Below are positions 15,770 through 24,308 of a DNA stretch of 64,000 bases, in pieces. Each line of letters starts with the position of its first letter. Positions within the stretch are counted from its first letter, which is position 1. The position numbers and the translations under genes were made by a program. Source of the stretch: Paenibacillus dokdonensis. Lineage in GTDB: Bacteria; Bacillota; Bacilli; Paenibacillales; Paenibacillaceae. The notes under the pieces were generated by a model. The model was not told the origin of the DNA. It saw nothing but the letters and a program-made list of their open reading frames with translations, and searched no databases. The stretch lies in NCBI RefSeq assembly GCF_004916975.1, contig NZ_STGQ01000001.1, positions 3,465,674-3,529,673 of the forward strand, given 5' to 3'.

Positions 15770-17572
15770 GGACTCTACAGAGAAAATATAATAATAAACT
15801 GGCTGTCCGCCTTGATGCACTTCCACTTCAGCATTCGGATAATTCTCGCCGAGCCAGTCTGCGAGCTCAGCCGTCATCTCAGACTGTGTCTCTTCACCAG
15901 CGAGGACCGTGACGATTTCATCTCCGCTCACAAGCATTTTCGACAAAAGCTCCTGGCATGCACCCAAAAGCCCTTCAGCCGCAGTAACAATCTTCGAGTT
16001 CTCGATGCCGATATACTGACCGGCTTTAATATCGAGATTATCAATCTGGGTATCGCGTACCGAATAAGTCACCTGTCCGGACTTGATCCGCACAACAGCG
16101 TCCATCATATTTTGCGTATTGATGTCCTGGATCTCCTCTTCGGAGAAGGCAAAAGCGGCAGCGATGCCTTGCGGAATGCTCTTGCTCGGAATAACAGTTA
16201 CACTGCGTTCGCCTTCAAGCAGTTCTGCAGCCTGCTGAGCAGCCAGCACAATGTTGGAGTTATTCGGTAAAATATATACATGCTGTGCCGAAATCGATCC
16301 GATGGCATTGACAAAATCCTCGGTACTCGGATTCATGGTCTGTCCGCCGGACAGCACTGCATCCACGCCGAGACTTTTGAAAATATCCGCGATGCCCTGA
16401 CCGGAAGCCACCGCGATAAAGCCATACGGTGCCAGTTCGTCCGCCGGAGGCGTAGCCGGAGCTTGCTCCCACGAATGAGCTACAGGATCGACTGGAATTT
16501 CAGCAAAGAGCTCGGGCATTGGAGCAATATCCAGACCGGTAGTTAAAAGATCCCGATGCTGTTCACGCATATTCAAAATATGAATTTGTGTAATTTCACC
16601 ATAACGAAGCGCAAGATTCAGCACCTCTCCCGGAGCTTTGGAGTGGACATGCACTTTGATCAGTTCATCATCGGCAATAATAATAATGGAATCACCATTA
16701 ATTGATAGCGCTTTCCTGAAAAGATCCTCATCAAAATGCGCCTCAGTAACGCCACCAAGCTGTCGGTTAATAAAAAATTCCATATCGTACAAAAATTCGA
16801 TATCTTCTGTTTCAATTTTGGATTGGGCAAGCTCAGAGCGGTTTGCAAATACAGAAGCAGCGGGTCCCGTTACAGCAGCAGACGCCGTCTCCTGATCATT
16901 TACCTCGTATGCTTGTCTTGCGGCTGGCTGAGCCACATAATCAGGCGAGCTCAGCGCTCCTTGCAGGTAGCGAAGGAAGCCTTCATAAATGTAGACAAGT
17001 CCCTGCCCCCCTGAATCAACTACACCTACCTGCTTTAGAACAGGCAGCATATCAGGAGTCTGAGAGAGTGTTTCCTGCGCCTTAAGCAGAACCTGCTCCA
17101 TCAATTCGATAATATCATTTGTCCGACGGGCATAAAAAACCGCATGCTTGGCAGCCTCTTTTGCCACTGTCAAAATCGTGCCTTCAACCGGCTTTACAAC
17201 AGCTTTATATGCAGCATCCACACCTGTTTGCAGGGCAGCGGCAAACTGCATCGCATTCAGCTCGCTGTACGGTGCAGCATAACGTCCAAACCCGCGGAAC
17301 AGCTGTGATGTGATTACACCGGAATTTCCGCGTGCCCCCATCAGCAGTCCTTTGGACAACACACCCGCACTGTGTCCGATCGATTCGGAATTATTTCTTT
17401 TTAACTCAGTTACACCTGCACTCATCGTCAAGTTCATATTAGTCCCTGTGTCACCATCAGGCACCGGGAACACATTTAAGGAATTGACATGTTCTGCATG
17501 CTGCTGCAATTTTTCAGCTCCGGCCAATACCATGGCGGTAAAATCTGTCCCATTCAAAGAACGCTTACTCAA
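15767..17572 (-). CDS. fakA: Fatty acid kinase catalytic subunit FakA (YloV, DAK2 domain)
   Basis: Transfers phosphate from ATP to a FakB-bound fatty acid. N-terminal DhaL/DAK2 ATP-binding domain: NVFPVPDGDTGTNMN carries the Mg-binding Asp residues, and GARGNSGVITSQLFRG follows. A middle domain and a C-terminal DegV-like domain make up 601 residues, slightly longer than Bacillus YloV because of a low-complexity Ala/Pro stretch near residues 360-380. The start is TTG at 17572 with GGAAGGGG eight bases upstream. In Bacillus yloU sits between rpmB and this gene; here it is absent. Confidence 0.93.
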   Translation of the reverse strand: MSKRSLNGTDFTAMVLAGAEKLQQHAEHVNSLNVFPVPDGDTGTNMNLTMSAGVTELKRNNSESIGHSAGVLSKGLLMGARGNSGVITSQLFRGFGRYAAPYSELNAMQFAAALQTGVDAAYKAVVKPVEGTILTVAKEAAKHAVFYARRTNDIIELMEQVLLKAQETLSQTPDMLPVLKQVGVVDSGGQGLVYIYEGFLRYLQGALSSPDYVAQPAARQAYEVNDQETASAAVTGPAASVFANRSELAQSKIETEDIEFLYDMEFFINRQLGGVTEAHFDEDLFRKALSINGDSIIIIADDELIKVHVHSKAPGEVLNLALRYGEITQIHILNMREQHRDLLTTGLDIAPMPELFAEIPVDPVAHSWEQAPATPPADELAPYGFIAVASGQGIADIFKSLGVDAVLSGGQTMNPSTEDFVNAIGSISAQHVYILPNNSNIVLAAQQAAELLEGERSVTVIPSKSIPQGIAAAFAFSEEEIQDINTQNMMDAVVRIKSGQVTYSVRDTQIDNLDIKAGQYIGIENSKIVTAAEGLLGACQELLSKMLVSGDEIVTVLAGEETQSEMTAELADWLGENYPNAEVEVHQGGQPVYYYIFSVES

Positions 17573-17780
17573 TGATAAATCCCCTTCCTAGCTTGATCCC
17601 TAAGCCACTGGCGTTCTTATACATACGTATCATTCACGTTTTCGTTTCGCCATTTGCGTTCTAAAATCGTATTTTGCTCTATCCTTATATTAAACATATA
17701 AACACCCCATGATAATCCAGTATGGGCTATTCATCATTGTACTATAAGAAGCATGAGAAATAAATGTTTTTGCACGATGG

Positions 17781-17810
17781 TTGACGAAGCATTTTTTGCT
17801 GTGATATTAT
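17781..17810 (+). promoter_or_regulatory. Promoter of rpmB
   Basis: TTGACG (17781-17786), 18-base spacer, TATTAT (17805-17810). Start of transcription near 17817, about 42 bases before the gene. Confidence 0.75.
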
Positions 17811-17858
17811 ATACAAGTATTGTTTTATGCAGGTGTTTGGAACAAGGAGGTGTAATCT

Positions 17859-18047
17859 ATGTCTCGCCAATGTTATGTGACTGGCAAGAAGCCAGGTAGC
17901 GGTAACCACGTATCCCACGCTAACAACCGTAACCGTCGTTCTTGGGGTGTGAACGTGCAAAAAGTTCGTATTCTTGTTGACGGCAAACCAAAGCGCGTTT
18001 ATGTGAGCACTCGTGCGCTCAAAGCAGGTAAAGTTACCCGCGTATAA
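17859..18047 (+). CDS. rpmB: 50S ribosomal protein L28
   Basis: A 62-residue large-subunit protein. It shows the family N-terminus [20 protein letters not shown], then [16 protein letters not shown] and [12 protein letters not shown]. Only one Cys is present, so it is the zinc-free form. AAGGAGGTG lies seven bases upstream of the ATG. It is transcribed alone, opposite to its neighbours, as in Bacillus. Confidence 0.98.
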   Translation: MSRQCYVTGKKPGSGNHVSHANNRNRRSWGVNVQKVRILVDGKPKRVYVSTRALKAGKVTRV

Positions 18048-18134
18048 TAGAAACAAACTTGTATCGTTTTACTTACACAGTAGAAAGACCGCTTCATGCG
18101 GGAGATTATTTCTTAAGTATAGCATATAAGCAAA

Positions 18135-18165
18135 AAGCACCTTGTTTGCAGCAGGTGCTTTTTTT
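18135..18165 (+). terminator. Intrinsic terminator of rpmB
   Basis: AAGCACCT and AGGTGCTT arms with a 10-base loop, followed by five further T. Confidence 0.9.
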
Positions 18166-18248
18166 AATGCCTTTGTTCCTGTTCGGTGGGGTTTCATGCC
18201 GCCTGCGTCAGAGGTTTATTGCACTAAGCGGCATACCATAAGGAGTCT

Positions 18249-18329
18249 TCAGCTTTTATGAAATGTGTTTAAAATAGCTTTTACGAATCCTCCCAAAAAC
18301 TTTGGCAGCTTAAATGTGTAAAATTTCAT
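18249..18329 (-). CDS. spoVM: SpoVM, 26-residue membrane-curvature-sensing sporulation peptide
   Basis: A 26-codon gene. The peptide begins MKFYTFKLPKFLGGFVKAI and differs from Bacillus SpoVM mostly by conservative changes; Pro9, needed for shallow amphipathic-helix insertion, is present. SpoVM marks the forespore outer membrane by binding its positive curvature and anchors SpoIVA to start coat assembly. A GGAGGGTGG site lies upstream, and a CATACCAT element 40 bases before the start fits sigma-E. The position between rpe and rpmB is the Bacillus position. It also appears as the tail of a longer open frame from 18593, which is only an upstream extension overlapping rpe. Confidence 0.95.
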   Translation of the reverse strand: MKFYTFKLPKFLGGFVKAILNTFHKS

Positions 18330-18369
18330 ATTCCATTCCACCCTCCCCATCATTCTCATGTCATCACGT

Positions 18370-18377
18370 ATGGTATG
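18370..18377 (-). promoter_or_regulatory. Candidate sigma-E -10 element for spoVM
   Basis: CATACCAT on the minus strand, seven of eight bases like the sigma-E -10 CATACAAT, placed after the rpe terminator and 40 bases before spoVM. The -35 match is poor. Confidence 0.45.
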
Positions 18378-18406
18378 CCTGAGCGTGTTTGCTACAGAAA
18401 ACGGAC

Positions 18407-18442
18407 AAAAAAAGGTTACATGAGAACCTTGCTCATGTAACC
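18407..18442 (-). terminator. Intrinsic terminator after rpe
   Basis: Minus strand: GGTTACATGAG, short loop, CTCATGTAACC, then seven T. It closes the long prpC-prkC-rsgA-rpe run. Confidence 0.92.
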
Positions 18443-18504
18443 AATGTATGCGCCAAATGCGTGACCTATGACTCAGGCAGACAAGTGAAGCCCGCCCAAT
18501 ATAT

Positions 18505-19167
18505 TTATCCGTTTTGTACGCTGCTGCGAATGGCCTGAATCGCTGCTTCGCGGTCCTTTTGTCCGAACACGGCACTTCCTGCAACCAATACATCTGCTCC
18601 AGCCTCTACAACCAAAGGCGCCGTCTCGCTCGTAATGCCGCCATCCACTTCAATATGAACATCGAAGAGAGAAGCTTCATTAAGCCACTGACGCACTTGG
18701 CGCACTTTCTGAACTGCCCGCGGAATAAATGCTTGTCCTCCGAAGCCCGGATTAACCGTCATGATCAGAACCATATCGATATCCTCCAGAACCTCTTGAA
18801 TGACTGCTGCCGGTGTTCCCGGATTAATAGCGATTCCTGCTTGCACCCCATGCTCCTTGATCAGATGGATCACGCGGTGCAGATGAATACAGGCTTCGGC
18901 ATGTACAGTAATCATATCTGCGCCGGCCTTGGCAAAGTCAGCGATATATTGTTCCGGATTATCAATCATCAAATGCACGTCCAGAGGCAGGCTCGTATGC
19001 GGCTTAATGGCACTGACAATAGGCGGCCCCAGTGTGATGTTGGGCACAAAATGCCCGTCCATCACGTCCACGTGGATCCAATCGGCTCCCGCTGCTTCCA
19101 CGATCGAAATTTCCTGGCCCAATTGGGCAAAATCCGCTGACAATATCGATGGCGCTATTTTAATCAT
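18505..19167 (-). CDS. rpe: Ribulose-phosphate 3-epimerase
   Basis: Interconverts ribulose-5-phosphate and xylulose-5-phosphate in the pentose phosphate pathway. A 220-residue TIM barrel. Seen: APSILSADF at the start, DVMDGHFVPN with metal-ligand His and Asp, HLMIDNP, MTVNPGFGGQ and EVDGGI, then AGSAVFG in the phosphate site. It starts 5 bases after the rsgA stop with GGAGG in the overlap region, so it is co-translated with rsgA. The thiN gene that follows rpe in Bacillus is not here. Confidence 0.97.
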   Translation of the reverse strand: MIKIAPSILSADFAQLGQEISIVEAAGADWIHVDVMDGHFVPNITLGPPIVSAIKPHTSLPLDVHLMIDNPEQYIADFAKAGADMITVHAEACIHLHRVIHLIKEHGVQAGIAINPGTPAAVIQEVLEDIDMVLIMTVNPGFGGQAFIPRAVQKVRQVRQWLNEASLFDVHIEVDGGITSETAPLVVEAGADVLVAGSAVFGQKDREAAIQAIRSSVQNG

Positions 19168-19172
19168 TTCCG

Positions 19173-20090
19173 TTAATACCTCCGCTTTTTATCTTTCATT
19201 TCCGTTAAAAACAACACATAATGCTCATAGCGGCTCGCTGCAATCTTCCCCTCTTCCACTGCTTCGATCACTTTACAGCCCGGTTCATGGGTGTGGCTGC
19301 AGCCCCGGAATTTGCAATTTTCCGCATAGGAGAAGAACTCCCTGAAGCATGTCGACAGTTCCTCCACGCCTAGTTCCAGAAAATCCAGCTGACTAAAACC
19401 TGGCGTATCAGCTACAAACCCACCCTGCTCCAGCTCAATCAACTCCACATGGCGTGTGGTATGCTTCCCGCGGCCAAGTCTCATGCTGATCGCGCTGGTT
19501 TCAAGATCCAGCCCCGGTACAAGCCGGTTAAGAAGCGACGACTTACCTACACCGGATTGACCGGAAAAGACACTGATTTGGCCTTTCAATGTTTCCTTCA
19601 GCAGATCCGTTCCCAGCCCTAAGCGTGAGCTTGATACGATAACTTGATAACCGATGTTTTCATATAAAGCTTTAACTAGATCGGCCGGGTTATCAGTACC
19701 CGCTTCATCTGGCAGAAGATCATGCTTGGTCAGACAGATCACTGTATCCAGACCCGAATGCTCAATGTGGACCAGAAACTTATCGAGCAACTGCAGGTTA
19801 AGATCCGGCTCCCGCACCGAAAATACCAGAACTGCCAAATCAACATTGGCAACCGGAGGACGGATCAATTCAGAGCGGCGCGGTAGAACCTCATCCACCA
19901 TGCCCTCCCCGTTTTCCGTATGAGAATAAAGAACATGATCCCCAACCAATGGAGTCACGCCTTTTTTCTTAAAAATGCCGCGTGCTCTGCATTGGATGGC
20001 GTTCTCGCCTCCCGAAGCAGCCATTCCGTTTTCGAGCGGTTTGACGTAGTAATATCCGCTTAACGCCTTCACGATCACTCCTTCAGGCAT
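19173..20090 (-). CDS. rsgA: Ribosome small-subunit-dependent GTPase A
   Basis: Circularly permuted GTPase that checks late 30S assembly. Order seen: OB-fold N-terminus (MPEGVIVKALSGYYYV), G4 LTKHDLL, G1 GQSGVGKSSLLN, G3 DTPGFSQ, then a zinc finger with Cys/His in CKFRGCSHTHEPGC. 305 residues, typical. In Bacillus the homologue CpgA is phosphorylated by PrkC, whose gene lies directly upstream here, so a shared control is plausible. Confidence 0.96.
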   Translation of the reverse strand: MPEGVIVKALSGYYYVKPLENGMAASGGENAIQCRARGIFKKKGVTPLVGDHVLYSHTENGEGMVDEVLPRRSELIRPPVANVDLAVLVFSVREPDLNLQLLDKFLVHIEHSGLDTVICLTKHDLLPDEAGTDNPADLVKALYENIGYQVIVSSSRLGLGTDLLKETLKGQISVFSGQSGVGKSSLLNRLVPGLDLETSAISMRLGRGKHTTRHVELIELEQGGFVADTPGFSQLDFLELGVEELSTCFREFFSYAENCKFRGCSHTHEPGCKVIEAVEEGKIAASRYEHYVLFLTEMKDKKRRY

Positions 20091-20143
20091 ACATGAAAGG
20101 CCTCACTTTCTCTGACAGGCTCACGAACAAAGCATCGGAACCT

Positions 20144-22333
20144 TTAATGGTCATGTTTGTATATTGCAGTTTGGTTATCCTTGTTCTTACCTTTACCCTT
20201 GCCTGGATTACCATTATTCTTCCCGTTCCCGTTCCCAGGAAAGTTCATACCGGTTGTATCATTATTGCCGTCATGGTTTCCGTCACCATTATCATCTTGA
20301 GACCCCTGATCGCTACCACTGTTATCCGGAAGAGTAATTGCAGGCACCGTGCCATTCTTGGCATCTTCATAGGTAACCGTATAGGTGTCGAAAATCTGTC
20401 CGTCCTGTTTCACCGTTACAATCCCGTTAACGGTTGGGGAAAGCACCAGGTCCACAGGGAATACCTGCGTTGAGTTAATGGTTTTCGTGCCCCACACTTT
20501 GCGCTCTCCACTAGTACGCGCATCGCTGTATTCGATGCTGATCTTGGTGTTCTGTCCTTCGACTGTTGGGGCCACCGGCAAATTAAACGTATATTTAAGG
20601 ACGTCAGGCGGATATCCCGAGCTGACAGTCAAGACAACCTTGTCTCCTGGATTCGCATCCGAGCCTGGATCGTAAGGCCACTGCTTGATTACTTTACCTT
20701 TTTCAACGGTGTAGCTTGCTTCCTGTTCAATCGTCGGATCTGATGTGAAGCCGTTCGCTTTCAGCTTCTGTACCGCTTTATCCTGCGTCAAATCGATCAG
20801 GCTTGGCATTTTCACCTGATTCGGGCCTTTACTAACCGTTAGCGTGACCTTAGCTGTCTCCGGATCCACCTCGGAGTTGGCCCCAGGATCCTGAGAAATT
20901 ACGGTGTTGACCGCCTTATCGCTAAACTGAGGCTCACCTTGTTGGATGTTAACCTCTTTAAATCCGGCAGCCACCAAGGTCTTTACTGCTTGTTCATAAG
21001 AAGATTCTTTGACATCCGGCATTGGCTTGCTCGGCTTAACTGCGCCGACGGAAAGCTGAATGGTGGAACCCTTCTTGACCTCGGTTCCCTCATCCTTGCT
21101 CTGGTCAAACACAACGCCTTCCTTCACACCTTCCTTATATTTGCGGATTACGTTCTCATCCACAACAAGGCCAAGTGCAGTTAGCTGTGAGCGGGCTACT
21201 TCTTCCGTCTTATTGATCACGCCCGGCACCTTCACATCCGGAACCGTGAGTGCATGATTGACGTACCAAGCAAGCCCCCCCATAGCCAAAAGAAGAAGCA
21301 GTGTCAAGCCGATCCACAGCGCAGGGCGCCCCTTGGACCGTTTCGGCTTATCTGCAGCTGCCGGCCGTTCCTCACGCTCAGACTCGGCTGCCACGGGCGC
21401 TGGTCTGGATCGAACGGGACTTGCTCCGATATGCTGCGGCTTAATCGCGGGAATGACGCGCGTACGGTCCTCATCATCGATATCCGTAAAATCAATTTTC
21501 TTCTCGTTTCTGCGCTCCGGCAAGAGGCAGGTTTCCAGGTCTTGCAGCATTTCTTTTGCACTTTGGTAACGTTCCTGCGGATTTTTGCGCATCGATTTGA
21601 GAATAATATTTTCCACACTCTGCGGGATGAGAGGATTCACTTCGCGAGGCTCCTCAAACTCCTCCTGCAAATGCTTGAGTGCGACACTGATCGGGCTTTC
21701 TCCAAGAAACGGGAGGCTAGCCGTCAGCATTTGATACAGTACAATACCAAGTGAATATAAATCCGATTTTTCTCCAGTAACCACACCTTTGGCATGCTCC
21801 GGAGAGAAATAATGTACAGAACCGATCACAGACCCGGTCTGGGTTATGGTCGTTGAGGTTACGGCACGGGCAATCCCGAAATCCGTTACTTTCACTCTGC
21901 CGTTACGCCCGATCAATATATTATGAGGTTTAATATCCCTATGAATAATCTGATTTTGGTGGGCATGATCGAGCGCATCACAAATCTGGGATGCGATTCG
22001 CACAGCCTCATCAATCTGCAGAGGTGCCCGCTCCTTGATAATTTCGTTCAGGTTATGCCCTTCGACGTACTCCATGACGATATAATGAACTTCGTCTTCC
22101 TGACCCACATCGTATATGCTTACAACGTTAGGGTGCGAGAGCGAAGCAGCCGATTGCGCCTCACGGCGGAAGCGGCGGATAAACTCCTCATCGTGCACAA
22201 ACTGCTGGCGCAGCACCTTGACAGCGACGTTGCGGCCCAGTAGCAAATCATGGGCTTTGTAGACGAGAGCCATCCCGCCGCCGCCAATTCGTTCAATAAT
22301 TTCATAACGGCCGCCCAATTCGTGTCCGATCAT
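20144..22333 (-). CDS. prkC: PASTA-domain Ser/Thr protein kinase PrkC
   Basis: Membrane kinase that senses muropeptides and lipid II. Kinase domain residues 1-270 (GGGGMALVYKA glycine loop, IHRDIKPHNI catalytic loop, TDFGIA), basic linker, one membrane helix (WIGLTLLLLLAMGGLAWYV, about 340-360), then three PASTA repeats (about 365-570), an Ig-like domain and a Gly/Asn/Lys-rich tail of about 60 residues. The start ATG at 22333 is eight bases after GGAG and overlaps the prpC stop as ATGA; an earlier ATG at 22342 is less likely. Length 729 exceeds Bacillus PrkC because of the extra C-terminal parts. Confidence 0.96.
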   Translation of the reverse strand: MIGHELGGRYEIIERIGGGGMALVYKAHDLLLGRNVAVKVLRQQFVHDEEFIRRFRREAQSAASLSHPNVVSIYDVGQEDEVHYIVMEYVEGHNLNEIIKERAPLQIDEAVRIASQICDALDHAHQNQIIHRDIKPHNILIGRNGRVKVTDFGIARAVTSTTITQTGSVIGSVHYFSPEHAKGVVTGEKSDLYSLGIVLYQMLTASLPFLGESPISVALKHLQEEFEEPREVNPLIPQSVENIILKSMRKNPQERYQSAKEMLQDLETCLLPERRNEKKIDFTDIDDEDRTRVIPAIKPQHIGASPVRSRPAPVAAESEREERPAAADKPKRSKGRPALWIGLTLLLLLAMGGLAWYVNHALTVPDVKVPGVINKTEEVARSQLTALGLVVDENVIRKYKEGVKEGVVFDQSKDEGTEVKKGSTIQLSVGAVKPSKPMPDVKESSYEQAVKTLVAAGFKEVNIQQGEPQFSDKAVNTVISQDPGANSEVDPETAKVTLTVSKGPNQVKMPSLIDLTQDKAVQKLKANGFTSDPTIEQEASYTVEKGKVIKQWPYDPGSDANPGDKVVLTVSSGYPPDVLKYTFNLPVAPTVEGQNTKISIEYSDARTSGERKVWGTKTINSTQVFPVDLVLSPTVNGIVTVKQDGQIFDTYTVTYEDAKNGTVPAITLPDNSGSDQGSQDDNGDGNHDGNNDTTGMNFPGNGNGKNNGNPGKGKGKNKDNQTAIYKHDH

Positions 22334-23106
22334 GAATCCCACTCCTTTATACTTTGCCCGGCGACTTCATCTTGAAGTTCAAACAGGGCGACGGTAATGT
22401 TGTCATCGCCTCCGGCGAGAAGTGCCAGCTGCAGAAGTCGGTCCGCCCGTTCATTCAGCGGAACATCCTGCATTCCGGTAATTTGGGCGATGTGATCGCC
22501 ACTAACCAGACTGCTGAGTCCATCGCTGCATAAAAGGAGAACTTCCCCGGCAGATAGTGTGACAGGATACAGATCGACAGATACCTCGGGATCCGTGCCC
22601 AAAGCGCGCATGATCACATTGCGCCGCGGATGGGTCTTCATTTCCTCGAGGCTTATCTGGCCGCTTTTAAACAGCTCATTAACAAGCGTATGATCTTCCG
22701 TAAGCTGAATGGCTTCACCATTCATAATCTTGTAAGCCCGGCTGTCTCCGATATGTCCAATAATTCCGGACTCGTCATGCAGCAGCAGCACCTCAACCGT
22801 CGTTCCCATGTTGTGATATTTTTCATTTTTGGATGCTTCGCTGTAGATGACATTATTGGCATGCAATATGGCATCACTAACAGCAGCGCTAAGACCCTCG
22901 GCAGACATGTTCTCTTCCAGCGCGGTCAGATCTCCCGCAATGGTATCCACGGCAAGTCTGCTCGCGGTATCTCCAGCCTGATGGCCACCCATACCGTCAG
23001 CGACGATGCCGATTGTATATCCTTGCGGAAGCTGACCGATCCAGACTGAGTCCTCATTCACCGTTCGAACCCGCCCGATGTTACTGGCCTGAACTGTTTT
23101 GATCAA
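22330..23106 (-). CDS. prpC: PP2C-type protein phosphatase PrpC (Stp)
   Basis: Removes phosphate from PrkC and its targets. A 258-residue Mn/Mg-dependent PP2C: ADGMGGHQAGDTAS, GHIGDSRAY, LCSDGLSSLV and GGDDNITVALFE carry the metal-binding Asp residues. It overlaps prkC by four bases, ensuring matched production of kinase and phosphatase. Cytosolic, with no membrane segment. Confidence 0.96.
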   Translation of the reverse strand: MIKTVQASNIGRVRTVNEDSVWIGQLPQGYTIGIVADGMGGHQAGDTASRLAVDTIAGDLTALEENMSAEGLSAAVSDAILHANNVIYSEASKNEKYHNMGTTVEVLLLHDESGIIGHIGDSRAYKIMNGEAIQLTEDHTLVNELFKSGQISLEEMKTHPRRNVIMRALGTDPEVSVDLYPVTLSAGEVLLLCSDGLSSLVSGDHIAQITGMQDVPLNERADRLLQLALLAGGDDNITVALFELQDEVAGQSIKEWDS

Positions 23107-23113
23107 GTTTCTC

Positions 23114-24154
23114 TCACCTCAACTCCATATGCTTGGCACGCAGTTGTCCGCATGCAGCCGCGATATCGTGGCCTTGTTCACGGCGGATCGTTACATTCAC
23201 ACCGTTTTCTGCGAGTACTTTCTGAAACTTGAAAATATCATTGCGTGATGTCCGAATGTATTTACGTTCAGGCACATGGTTTACCGGAATCAAATTGACA
23301 TGACAAAGCATGTCCTTCAGTACGTTGGCCAGCTCAAGAGCATGCTCCGGCTGATCATTCACCCCGCCAATCAAGGCGTATTCAAAAGTGATGCGGCGCC
23401 CTGTCTTAGCCAGATAGAAGCGAAGGGATTCCATCACGTCCTCGAAAGGATATCGGCGGTTAACCGGCATGAGCTTGGAACGGAGCATGTCATTCGGAGC
23501 ATGAATGGAAATCGCCAGATTGATCTGGGTATCCTCATTAGCGAATTTATAAATATTTGGAACAATGCCGCTGGTGGATACGGTAATATGCCGCTGGCCA
23601 ATGTTAAGACCCTTCTCATGGATCATGATACGAAGGAATTTCATCGTAGCTTCGTAATTCTCAAACGGCTCGCCGGAGCCCATGATAACAATGCTGCTGA
23701 CACGTTCGCCCCTTTGATCCAGTATTTTTTGGGCCTGGACAACCTGTGCAACAATTTCGCCTGCTGTCAGATTACGCTTAAGTCCGCCAAGGGTAGAGGC
23801 GCAGAACGTACATCCGATGCGACAGCCTACCTGGGTCGTCACGCAAATGCTGTTTCCGTAGCTGTGCTTCATAATAACCGTCTCGATTGCATGTTCATCA
23901 TGCAGGCCAAACAGGAACTTAACCGTTCCATCCTTTGATTCGAGCTTGGTAATTTCGTTTAGGGTTACAAACTCAAACTGGTCCTCAAGCTTCTGGCGAA
24001 GCTCTTTAGAAAGGTTCGTCATTTCCTGAAAATTATTAACTCTCTTAACGTACAGCCAGTCAAAAATCTGTCCGGCCCGAAACGCGGACTCTCCGTTTTC
24101 CTTTGCCCATTCCTGGAGATCATCCAAATTCAAATCATATATAAAAGGCTTCAT
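23114..24154 (-). CDS. rlmN: Dual-specificity 23S rRNA/tRNA adenine C2-methyltransferase RlmN
   Basis: Radical-SAM enzyme that methylates A2503 of 23S rRNA and A37 of some tRNAs. CxxxCxxC is in [11 protein letters not shown]; the catalytic Cys is in [10 protein letters not shown] near the C-terminus. [16 protein letters not shown] at 24154 is the family start, with AGGTG upstream; the frame opens 15 codons earlier without support. 346 residues. It is followed after 7 bases by prpC. Confidence 0.96.
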   Translation of the reverse strand: MKPFIYDLNLDDLQEWAKENGESAFRAGQIFDWLYVKRVNNFQEMTNLSKELRQKLEDQFEFVTLNEITKLESKDGTVKFLFGLHDEHAIETVIMKHSYGNSICVTTQVGCRIGCTFCASTLGGLKRNLTAGEIVAQVVQAQKILDQRGERVSSIVIMGSGEPFENYEATMKFLRIMIHEKGLNIGQRHITVSTSGIVPNIYKFANEDTQINLAISIHAPNDMLRSKLMPVNRRYPFEDVMESLRFYLAKTGRRITFEYALIGGVNDQPEHALELANVLKDMLCHVNLIPVNHVPERKYIRTSRNDIFKFQKVLAENGVNVTIRREQGHDIAAACGQLRAKHMELR

Positions 24155-24231
24155 TTCACCACACCTGTCTTTTATCATTCTATGCGTATTATTTCTCATT
24201 CTTCCTATTTTAACACAAAAAAAAGTAGCGG

Positions 24232-24269
24232 TAAAAGAGAAACCCCGCCCAAGCTAAAGGCCCAGCGGG
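24232..24269 (-). terminator. Probable terminator between rsmB and rlmN
   Basis: Minus strand CCCGC ... GCGGG stem followed by GTTTCTCTTTT. The T-run is interrupted, so efficiency is uncertain. Confidence 0.45.
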
Positions 24270-24308
24270 ATCATTTAAGCTGTATCAGTCATGTCTTATT
24301 GCGATAGT

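Noticed and set aside
17573..17780. A hidden yloU gene between rpmB and fakA
   Set aside because: The gap is about 200 bases before the rpmB promoter, AT-rich, and holds no frame of the needed length.
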